Shown: positions 22,498 through 32,665 of the stretch, in pieces
How the letters are laid out: every line of letters begins with the position of its first letter
How positions within the stretch are numbered: the stretch's first letter is position 1
From: Plasmopara viticola
Lineage: Eukaryota; Oomycota; Peronosporomycetes; Peronosporales; Peronosporaceae
Assembly (NCBI GenBank): GCA_001695595.3
Contig: MBPM02000059.1
Span: 62,001 to 126,000, forward strand
Length of the DNA: 64,000 nucleotides
Direction: 5' to 3'
Position numbers and translations under genes: made by a program
The notes under the pieces: model-generated
Told to the model about the DNA's origin: nothing
What the model saw: the letters and a program-made list of their open reading frames with translations, nothing else
Database searches by the model: none

Positions 22498-22831
22498 GCC
22501 TCAGTAGGCTGCCGGGCATTTACGAGCACCATGAGCATCTTGCAAAGTGGCGCCATTGTCTCGCTACATGAAGCTCGAAATAATGGTGAATATATCGCTA
22601 TAATGCATATTTATTTAGTGACATTTAAGGGTATGTAGTCTCCGCCATTGTTGCAGAAGAAATTAAGTTGCTTCCAAATAATGCCTCAGTAGGCTGGATT
22701 TACGAGCACCATGAGCATCTTGCAAAGTGGCGCCATTGTCTCGCTACATGAAGCTCGAAATAATGGTGAGCTATAATGCATATTTATTTAGTGACAGGGT
22801 ATGTAGTCAGAAGAAATTAAGTTGCTTCCAA
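22498..22831. repeat. Local tandem duplication differing only by indels
   Basis: 22498-22677 is repeated at 22683-22831. Aligned bases appear identical. The second copy simply lacks four blocks of 5, 7, 5 and 14 nt (after AGGCTG, GGTGA, GTGACA and GTAGTC). The copies are separated by 5 nt. A set of deletions with no substitutions is unusual for an ageing duplication. Confidence 0.85.
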
Positions 22832-24119
22832 ACTTGAGTTGAAGAAGTCAGTCAAACTTGTCAATCCCGAAGACCTGAAATAGTAGACGGCCCTTAGCCG
22901 GAAGACTGTACATCTGTTCGTACATCTTCCCAATGCAAAGTACGATATGAACCCTTCACAAGCGAACACTTTTAGCTTAAAAATTGGTATGTAAATGCCT
23001 CCGGATCTATTGTTTAGTGCTCGCCAGCAAAACAAGCTGACATCTGATTGTATCTTAATTCCAATGTGTTGCGGTTGTGCATTGCACCCCCTCAAGTTTA
23101 GTGACGTCAATCAGGAGAAATGGACTTGGCTTCTATTCCTTCGTTATGGGCTCATTAATCCCATAAGGCAGTTGTAGTGAGACAGAATTTCGAGTCCGGG
23201 CTTTAATTTATGTCGATGGCATGTTTGTTGTATAAGCTAGAAGCAAGTCGACGAAATTACGACCGTTACTAACGCAGTTGACTAACGGAGCAGAGCTTTA
23301 ACTTGAAATAGAACGTCGTGAGCGTCTCAATCGCGATTTTCATCGACCAGATGATTTGCCACGTAGTATTGATGAGCTGCGCGGCCGTCATATCAACTTT
23401 TCTGACTGTGTGTGACAAGTCATTCTACTAAAATATCGAATTTTATTGATTTAAAAAAATTCCAGATAATTATTTTTGTTTATTTTCAGATAGCTATTTT
23501 TCTTACCGCTTCAATACATGTTGAGGTTAAACTGACTTCTTTTAAAACTTTGATTGCGCAGGTGCTGGCAAAGTAAGGTCGGCAGCTGTATAAGCATATC
23601 TCTGTAAATCTTCTAAAAGCGACTTGTTCAGCACAGTGATTGCGAGTTTTTCTGATTCCATCAACTACAGGTTATTGATAAAAGTATCTGCATGTGCATC
23701 ACTTCATATGTAATCACCCCTTCGACGATCTTTCTGCCAATACACTGGCATCGCAACATAAACTGTAATTGCTTTGCATTTAAAAAGGACCCTGCATTGG
23801 CTTTAGATCAAAACAGAAGGTCGATACATAAAAAGCGTCAAGTGAGAGTTTTTCAAACGAAAAGAGTCGACAACATAGAAAGAAACTGTTGCTGCCGCCC
23901 GTGCACAAAGGCTGAAAGTCAGTTCGGCTGCAGACATCACCGCGCCTCCTTGTGACACTATGAAAAAACATCATTGTGAGTTTGCACTCCCAATACTATT
24001 GTTTTGTTAAGAATACAGAAAGGCAAGGACCACTCCACATCAATATTTGTCCAATAATCATTATGTCTACCTCAAGTAAGAAGGCAGTTTATGTACTGCA
24101 TAATGCGCGTTCGTATACT
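22832..24119. other. Intergenic, no supported gene
   Basis: Short ORFs up to 97 codons, no domain recognised. Confidence 0.35.
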
Positions 24120-24345
24120 GGATAGAAATATAGTTTATAAAGCGCTATCTATTTTTAAGTATAAGAGCTACAATTAATATTGTTTTCAGACAAATGCTAA
24201 TTCGCAATAGTGATTTGCGACTCGGATTGACTTTGAAAATAGAACAAAGATCAGGATAGAAATGAAGTTTATAAAGCCTATCTATTTTTAAGTATAAGAG
24301 CTCACTCTGTTTCGCAATTGAACTCGGATTGACTAAAATAGAACG
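24120..24345. repeat. Second local duplication with indel-rich copy
   Basis: The block starting GGATAGAAAT at 24120 and ending AAAATAGAAC near 24245 recurs at about 24254-24343. They share TATCTATTTTTAAGTATAAG and ACTCGGATTGACT, but the second copy is shorter, with small deletions in the middle and a few substitutions. It resembles the duplication at 22498. Confidence 0.65.
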
Positions 24346-24408
24346 GCAGCTTTACTATACCTGGTAGAACTTGTAGTTTATATGTGATCGAGTCTTGAGA
24401 CTGAAAGA

Positions 24409-24699
24409 ATGAAGCAGTTGGTTTGTTTGCATTGGGTAGTAAAAGACGAGGTCCAGACAGTTTTGCTTGGCTCAAGAAGGGTGCAAAATTTAATTGTACA
24501 CGAATCCTACACAATAACTCAGGCCTGTCATCATTTTTCAGCAAATGACACTCTATTAGATCATTCTTTATTTAAGTCGAAGCTCTTCTCGATGATGATA
24601 AGTACCTACAAAAAAGAGAAAAGAAGTGATCTCCTGCTCTGGGTCAGGAAGATCAAATTAGCCACTGCTTTTGCCTTGTTGCGAATGAAACAAAATTGA
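24409..24699 (+). CDS. Unrecognised ORF, 96 codons
   Basis: Starts at an ATG and has no signal peptide. The second half (SLFKSKLFSMMISTYKKEKR) is helical and charged. I cannot assign a family. It could be an eroded effector or retroelement piece. Low confidence that it is a gene. Confidence 0.15.
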   Translation: MKQLVCLHWVVKDEVQTVLLGSRRVQNLIVHESYTITQACHHFSANDTLLDHSLFKSKLFSMMISTYKKEKRSDLLLWVRKIKLATAFALLRMKQN

Positions 24700-24849
24700 A
24701 ACGCTCTGGCCATTTCAAATGCGGTAAAAAGTCTCGCAAATGTCTATATATATATCTAATTTCTTAGTTGTGGCTACTGCTCAAAACAATTATATGTGTA
24801 AGCATGAGGAACTTTTTTAACAACCAACTATATGTATTGCGCTGCCTTG

Positions 24850-25195
24850 TAATCCGCTCGGCTAAGCTTTGTGAACGTTGTCCAAAAGCTTTCAAATCAC
24901 GCTGAAAGTATCGTTATTATTGACGGACTAGAAAAGAGCGCCACCCAGACAGATGTGTTGTATGTAGCCGACTTCTTTTGTAAAGATCCATCGCATTATG
25001 CAACTATGCTCAAACCTTCCCTGCTAAAAAAACTTAAAGAAATTAGCCTGATGCAGAGGCTCTACGAGCACGCCAATCTTGAAAACGTCGATAATCACTT
25101 AGTGATAAAAACAAGGTTAAGTGTGCTTAGTATTACGAATTTGCTCCAGATTTGTTGGCGCAAAACACTACTTGGTCTCGGATTTGGATGCAAGG
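24850..25195 (+). CDS. Possible internal exon of an unrecognised gene
   Basis: An open frame of about 115 codons with protein-like composition (SIVIIDGLEKSATQTDVLYV, ADFFCKDPSHYATMLKPSLL). It has no ATG at its start: the frame opens just after a stop and contains GCTAAG, a possible 3' splice site. Near its end GGATGCAAG|GTAAGC is an excellent 5' splice site. I recognise neither the domain nor partner exons. It may equally be a fossil exon. Confidence 0.3.
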
Positions 25196-28100
25196 TAAGC
25201 CTTCAGGGTGCTACTAGAGCATCATGAACTCTGAATGTACTGAAGGTAGAAAAAAACATTGGTGGTAATTTTTTCGTTCATATTGGACTTTCATTGCGCT
25301 GTACACCCACCGATGCTAGGAAACATAAGTATTACCGGAGCGGATCCTACCCCAACTCACTTAATCCCGTGAAAAATTACATTTATTTACTAGTGGAGCG
25401 GCACGTAACCACTGAATAGTGGTCGTACATTTCTCGGTGTATGCCCGGGTCGGCACGGCTAGCTTGTCGAAAATGGATTGAGGGCGAGGCTCAGCCGATG
25501 CACGTAGAAAGACACATTATTTACTGAACAACACTCGCTGTGTGCCATATTTGTAGTAATTCATCCTTGGTATGGCTAGATGTAGGCTAGGGCGTCAAAA
25601 GTGCGACAGTTTAAATGTGTGTAAATCTCTAAGCAATGCTTGTCGTAGATAGTATTTGCTGTACATTTGATTAAGCATAGTCAGCCGGATATTGAGGCAT
25701 ATGGGGCGGCAATTATTACACTGAGCAAGACTCCAGTGAGCAGGACGTTTTGGTGGATGTCAATATAGACATCGGTGCATCAACGTACAGTCGTGTTGGC
25801 ACGAACATCGAGACAGTCAGTCCTGCCACGGAGAAGTCGACAACATAGTGCAATATAAGGCAGCAAAGAGCATAAGGGGGGTTCCGTAAATTACAAGTCC
25901 TAAAGAGAAAATAGCAATTGGCCATATACCCGTATAAAGGAACGTCGAGAGCAAAGGTCTATTTTGCTATAGATTCTCGGATTGAAACACCAAATTGTTC
26001 ATGACAGAGCTTGAAGAGGCAAGTAAAGCCGACAACAGATAGGAGATTGTATTATTTCAGTCTGAAGATCAACTATTGTACCAGCTCATGTCTTAAATGC
26101 GAACTCGTCTGTACCGAGTCTGTTTTGTTGAATGCAAGCGTGAGATGACATACGTGTTGCTATGCAAAAGACTTAAGGAAGCGATGAATCCGGACAGGAA
26201 GTTGTCTATGTGAGGCTACATTGACTTTCGATGTTGGCCGGACTGTAGTACCACAGCACTAGTCACAATGCTAGTGACTTTTCTTTTAAGAAATAGAAAG
26301 CATTTTTGTATTACGAATCTCTCGGTGATCATTTAGATTTGTCTGAAAGCAACTAATTTGGTCTGTAGAGGTGAAATGGAGCATGTGTGCACGCGTGCAA
26401 ATCGCACGATCTTGCGGCCACACCATTGTCAAGCTTGTTGTGTCCAGGCAGTCCATAAGAATTCGGGTTGCCGAAATATCGGCAAACAACACCTATTACA
26501 GCGGCTAAGTTGGATATGTCACTGTCGTAGCACTGTTTCCTTACTGTGCCTTAAGACAACATAGATTACCACACTCAATTAGTTTGGACTGAGACGTTGA
26601 ATTTACAAGATCTGTTCAGAAGAGCCTGTTTAAACATTCCTACATCGTACCATTTCGAGCACTGATTCTTAGGCAAAGAAAGTAGATTGCATCATCGACG
26701 GCGTGTTACGTAGTGCGTGAACCAAACTACCGTAGTCCTTTAAGACTATGATTTTACGCACTGACTTTGCATTGAGCATGCTGCTAATGCCTCAACAAGC
26801 TACATAAAATCGTATGTAAACGAATTCGCCAACCCTCAAGCTTTGTTAACGCCAACACGGTACGTCTTTAGGCGAGGTGGGATAGGAATAGCCGCGCGGT
26901 TTGTCAAAATTACCTTCTTACAATGCGTAAACGAGTTGAAGATTTTGCGCCCTGAATACTTTGTACGCGCGCGACTTAGTGGCTCGCATTAAATATATTT
27001 ACAAGCAATTCAGCCGAATTATTAGGTGAAGGTTGGGATGGGATGCTGTCAAATGCTATAAATTTAGATATAAATCATCTATCGCTGTCGTCAAGACTAA
27101 GCTATTTAAGGTCATAGCAAATAGGGGCCCAGTGTATACGTATAAAACGGATGTTTCTGTGAGTTTTTCAGCCATATTAGGATGTGAACCTCAGCAATCG
27201 CGTAAGCGCTGACGCCAAGCCCTATGCACGCACAATTACAAAGTAATCGCAACAAGTTTCGAATCTGGTCACAAAGTGCCACAACCTCTGTCTCGAGGAG
27301 CACAGATCAGGCGACATACTCGTAAAGCAATACGATTATGCGCTCAATGCTCAAGATTTATAAAGACATATTCGAAGATGCGGCGCTCAGTGCATGTCTA
27401 GGCAAAGATAGTCGACAATGTCGGCGTTACGATTTGCCAAGTTTTCAGCTACACCCGACCGACGCCAGTCGAGTGCGGCATCAATCGAAAACCTAAAGCG
27501 CGCTGCTTGTACTAGAAATTCACTTTTCGCATACCTTCCTTGATAGAATGGGCAAGTGCCACCATCGGCTGGAGGACTTTCACATGCGATGCTAATACCC
27601 AAGTCAATTACAAAGTAACAGGAATGTACGCTTTAAAATTAAAATGATGGCCACTTTGGCGCCGTAGCGCTTTTGATCATGATGATCAGCGGCGATGATT
27701 AGACATCACCTTTGGTTGCTGAGGCAAAAAGGAGCGCTATGATTCAGCGCAAAACCTATTTCTCAAACCCATTAACCGGTTTGGAAGCAGCGCTCCAACA
27801 TGCATGATGCTGTGAGCCATACGTCGCATGACTGTAGTTTTTGGTAGCGAGCACTAGTCTCTAATCGAGCAAGCTCGTATCGATGGAAGAGCTTTGCGCA
27901 AATATCGAAGTGATAGCAAAGAGCACAGCTTCTTGTGCAATGCTTTAGGTTCCCTTTTTTATCCTCTGACGTCCAAGGAGGCGTAAGTACTACTAATACA
28001 ATACGTAAAGCGTGCACTAAGCCTACTATCTCTTAGATCGCCAAGCGATCACGGCAGCTCGCATAGGCAATACTTTGTGGAACTTACAACTTTCATGACT

Positions 28101-30587
28101 GCTCGTGCTTAGCCTTAGCAAGATTCAAGGATAAAGCTTCGACACATAGGTGCGAAATGCGGACTACATGATAGTCAATTTTTTGAGTCGGCTTTTGAAG
28201 ATTGAAATGTGGGCTTCTGAGAAGGGGCACAAGCCTAAAAGCTGATGCCTATATTTCAAACAATGCAACCTCACTGACATGAAGATTCACAGAAACGCTT
28301 TGTCATGCAGAGACTAGAGCTTTGATGGAAGAAGAGTATACGAACCCAGTGTTTGTCCCAATAATTGAAAATTAGTACCACTTTGTATTAATTAGTCAAG
28401 CTCAGCGCTTAGAAGGTATCAAGTAGATAGAAATAAAGCAATTCTTGGTCTTCTGACTACTTTGCTAGATAGCAAATCTATTGATTATTACGTTCAGGTC
28501 ACATTCGAATATATAAAACTCAAGGATAACATGAAAATCAAGACGAATGCTTGCTCATCAGTAAGAAAGGTCACGACCTGCGGCTCAAGTAAGATAGAAA
28601 GCTTAGGAGCCTGAGCTCATACATCTTTCACTCATAGCTGCGGCAGCCTCGCTGCACTTTGCAAGGTCATAAATTATTGATACAAAAGCGTTGACCAGGT
28701 CGTGATATATTGCGTTGAGAGCAGCTTGGTATTTATGCTCAATTAAGCATAAAACGTCAGGCTTAAGCGGTTGTCATAGCGAACAAATGGTCGACGCACA
28801 GAACGCTGAGTGGCGATGCTGACACGTAACTACGGCATAAATTACTCTAAATCTTGTAGTGGTATCCTCCGCCATAAATTCTCATGATTTCATTACATAG
28901 CTCTCAAACACAGGAATTTCGGGAGTATATATAAAAATGCTCCTTCGAGCTACCACATTTTTCGTAGCACCTAACGCAAGTGTCGGAGTTGTACATCGAT
29001 ATATAGCTCGTTGCATTTGGGTACCCTATGTTAATCATATCGTTAACGAAGAAGCTCGGCTCAAATTCTTAAAGGTCGTTTATCACCTGGTATACTGGCG
29101 TAAGTGTGCTATGCCATCGGATGATGATTCGTTTGAATCGCTTGTCAGTCGCCTTCCGTTGAAGTGAGCAAGACTCAAGTCCTATGGGCAATTGCGACTC
29201 ATCAATCTTGGCTCTAGGGTGCAAAGAGTGAGCACTATCCTCGACGCAGTTTGAGTCCAACTTGTGAGTCTGCGGTTCGTACCACCAAGCCGAGCACCCA
29301 TGAATAGTACGCCACGCTAACCTGAGCCACATACTCGAAAGCCCGTGTGTTTACAAGGGCATTTAAAACCATTTCTACTAAACGCAACTTGGCCTGTCAA
29401 ATTTACGTATTTTGTACGCCTTAAGATTTGGAAAAGCCATCGACCAGACTTGATGCGATTTATAGTTCCACCAAACATTTTCGACTAGCGCCATGTCTTT
29501 TCCAAAATTGTCAGTGCTATATAAATGATTGCTTATACGAAGGTAGCCCACCCAAATTTAAAATTTGGAAAAAAGAAGAGGACATCTTCGAAATGATCTT
29601 GCAAAAGCAACTATTATTGTAATACAGTGCTTTGTCCCATGTGTAAGTGGCAAGTAATTTTGTAAACAATGCACACGCAACAATTACAATCGGATAATCA
29701 GTTAGTTAAGAAAGTTGACTAAGACTGCATGACGTAACGAGCAATGCAAAACTTGACGATAATATTCCCGACTAAAACTATGCAGATCAGGAATGTAGTC
29801 AACATACATTCATCAAGTTTCAAAAACAAACCACAATATCAACCGATGCGATCGTAAAAAAATATGCAACTGCAGTTATACACGATAAAGCAGCTGTTGC
29901 GTTCAATAAAAAAAATTCAGCACAACGAGTTGCTTATATGCACATATTTTCCTATGTCAGCTTCACTATTTCTGCAAGAAGGAGGTGTCGCTTATGATGT
30001 CAACTAAAAATACCGCCAATAATGCCAACTGCGAAATTTGTAAATTAGTTTAAGAGTCAAATATTTCTGAGCATGACATCCGTGGTGACAGCATGAAGGT
30101 CGCTGAATACGCCAATATTGACAATTTAAACGCAATCGGTAACTCTGACTGAACAAAGGCTCTCGCCTCGGACGCATCGAATTTGTTATCATTATTTCGT
30201 TAAAATCGAGCGCATCTTCCGAGAGAGTACTCCTCAATGTGATTTGAAGTTATATTATTTCAGAAAAGTGATTGGTTCATCAAATTGCGCAGTATTGGGT
30301 GATTTAGTGCGCTTATACCGTTAAATGAATGTGAGCATTCAATCTGTCCCTCGTATAATGTATCACCGATCTTTTGAGCAAACTTCTCGAGCTTAAAATG
30401 GAACATTTTGTGCAATTTATGATGGCTTACCCAGAACAGTGTTTTTTAAAAGGCCATGCAAGTGAAGTTATTATGTGCGAAAGGATTAAGCCTCACATCT
30501 TTTGCTATATTGAATAGCCCAGCTCATTTACAAGGGACATTATAAAAGCAATTCCAGCTCAACAAAGAGATTTGTTATTATACTCTA
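25196..30587. other. Gene-sparse interval
   Basis: About 5.4 kb without a gene I can support. ORFs at 25716-25925 (-), 27112-27303 (-), 27387-27602 (-), 27772-28017 (-), 28937-29167 (+) and 29428-29622 (+) have no recognised domain. The block at 25310-25480 (GGAGCGGATCC, GTGGAGCGGCACGTAACC, CCCGGGTCGGCACGG) is GC-richer than its surroundings and could be part of an LTR, but no partner copy was seen. The 28937 ORF begins just after TATATATAAAA. Confidence 0.4.
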
Positions 30588-31000
30588 TGATGCAACAATT
30601 CTCACCAGCAGGGTTGCCGGTACCAGCTATTTTTGATGCTACAAAGTTACAATTGCGCTGATAACTCCATACGAATCGGTGGTTACCTAGTCACAGACCA
30701 AGAAGCAAGATTTAAATTTCTTATACTTATAGGAGTCAAGAGACCTTATTGATGAAAATTGTCCAGGACGTGTTGGAAGCCAGATGGAGTATAAAAGAAT
30801 GATAGCCTTAGCAGTAGATAGCTGAGAGCCACCAATGAGGCTGTAGTCAGTAAAAGTCCGTAAAAGCTCTTCATTTACTATCGCTTCTCAATTTTCTTCA
30901 CGCAAGTGGCACTCCTTTTTCGCTGACTTCGCTTCGCTACCGCTCAAGCTTTGGTCGACAACCGAGCTCTAAGTAGATTTTCCCCCGAGTGTGTTAAATG
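30588..31000 (+). repeat. LTR family copy 2 (probable solo LTR)
   Basis: It shares the ordered blocks of the LTR at 5880-6305: TGATGCAACAATTCTCACC with GGGTTGCCGGTACCAGCTAT at the left end, GATAGCC...GAGAGCCACC near 30802-30835, AAAAGCTCTTC near 30865, and TCCCCCGAGTGTGTTAA near the right end. I see no gag or pol next to it, so it is probably a solo LTR or a fragment. The match to the minus-strand copy at 46 kb is closer than the match to the 6 kb copy. Confidence 0.55.
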
Positions 31001-31983
31001 CTGTTATTCAAACGTGCGTTTGCTAAATCTTCGCCAACGAGGCAAAATTCATATAGTATTTGCTATGACACATTGATGCAAGATTGAGGTCAGCAATGTT
31101 TATCTCTTTCGCATCTTAAACTTTTCTTCTGCTGCGGCGCTAAGCTCGGGTTTTGACGTGCAATTGGTATTTTCCTTCACACACTTCATGTACTGAGAGA
31201 TACTATAAAATACGACAGAAAGTCATGGTGATGTAATCGGCAACGCCAAGAGTCATTGAGGAGGAAAGGACTCTCTTCAATCAATGATATTGTTTATTGT
31301 AAGACCCAAGCTTGTTGTGTGTTAAAACACTGCTTGAGTGAATTATCAACCATCCATTTATTCTTTCTACACACAACACACAACACATAACTGCTGGTCA
31401 CTATACTTACTGCTGAAGGCACATGTTTGTAAGTGTATACTAGCTGTAGCAAAATTCGTATAATTGTAGAGTTACCGGAAGCTGCAACAGATGGCACTTA
31501 GATTAACCAGATTAGAAAATCAAAATACACAAATTTGCGTAACCATCTTTTCGTATAAATCACCGACTTTTACACATATTTTCGTTTATTACTTTACTTT
31601 TTTCATAAAGGCCGCTCGCTACCTTGACCGCGAAGGTGCGTTATCGTCGCGTCGCACTTTAAATAATGGGCAACCAAATTTTGCCAGCACAAAGAAAGCT
31701 TTTTTTGTTGTCAGAGATCTTTTTACCTTGAGAAAAGGAGGTCACGATTGCAAAAACGCTTACTGAGCTGAGCATTGTCGATAAGCCTTTGAACTGTCGT
31801 AGAAATGACTATGCAATTCTATGTCTTCGTCTCTCGCGTAGACAAGGGTAAAGGCAAAGGCAAAGACAGATGGTCAACGCGCTATTCGTTTGTAAGCCCC
31901 ATTACGCTTGTAAAAGTTTGGATCAACGGTGCTCGTGAAAACAGTCCTTTACCGAGTAAACAAGTATATGTTATGAGTAATAG
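31001..31983. other. Intergenic, no supported gene
   Basis: Plus-strand ORFs at 31491-31766 and 31805-32017 have no recognised domain. The latter contains a GKGKGK run from a short repeat (AAGGGTAAAGGCAAAGGCAA). Confidence 0.35.
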
Positions 31984-32379
31984 TCACTTGCTCACGCAAC
32001 AACGTCGGATGGAGTGACGATGAACTCGTAATTTTTCAGTGATCAGAGTCACGTGCTCAAATTGGCACAGTGACCTGTCGCCAGATCCTTTCCTATGCTT
32101 ATTGCAGAAGAGTTCATCTTTCTTTCTTCTTCTACAAGAAGACGTGAAGCTCCTGTAAGCTGCTAAGTTGCTTTTACATAGCAATTGTTGGTGATACTTA
32201 TGGCTCAAACGACCGTGTCGGTCGGCTGTATTTTCTAAAATCCTATTGAAGCGATAAAGCATTAACGATGCAAAAACGGAAGTCATGGGGGTCCAAATCC
32301 TCAATACTTGTTCAATGTGTTTTTTAACCGACGAGGCCTGTGTGTGAATAATCCCTTGTAGAAAGAGTGGGATAAACAT
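31984..32379 (-). CDS. Hypothetical ORF, divergent from the TRP-like gene
   Basis: 131 codons from ATG at 32379. The N-terminus is mildly hydrophobic (MFIPLFLQGII), followed by a basic, histidine-rich C-terminal half. No family is recognised. It would share an upstream region of about 285 bp with the TRP-like gene at 32666. It could be a small lineage-specific protein or chance. Confidence 0.2.
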   Translation of the reverse strand: MFIPLFLQGIIHTQASSVKKHIEQVLRIWTPMTSVFASLMLYRFNRILENTADRHGRLSHKYHQQLLCKSNLAAYRSFTSSCRRRKKDELFCNKHRKGSGDRSLCQFEHVTLITEKLRVHRHSIRRCCVSK

Positions 32380-32665
32380 CTATTGGCAAGAAGCCAGCGT
32401 TTCCCTACTCCTATTTCGTACACGCCTATCGTACACCCTGTCCTCTACATACGCTGGCTCTCGCACGTCCACCACGCCACGATCCAGAGACGCCACTCGA
32501 GAATTGCGGCAAACCCCAGCGAGCGTTTTCGCCTGGGTGTATATATTGCGTGTCCAGTGTATTGCTTGTTCACGAACTCGACCGTGTCACGATCTGCGCT
32601 AGACGAGCAGATTGTGTGCCGAGTATTCCTTCTATAGACTTAATTGACACGAGGGCAAGACGACG

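Noticed and set aside
26261..26282. Short palindrome CACTAGTCAC...GCTAGTGAC
   Set aside because: The arms are under 10 bp and such palindromes are expected by chance in 64 kb.
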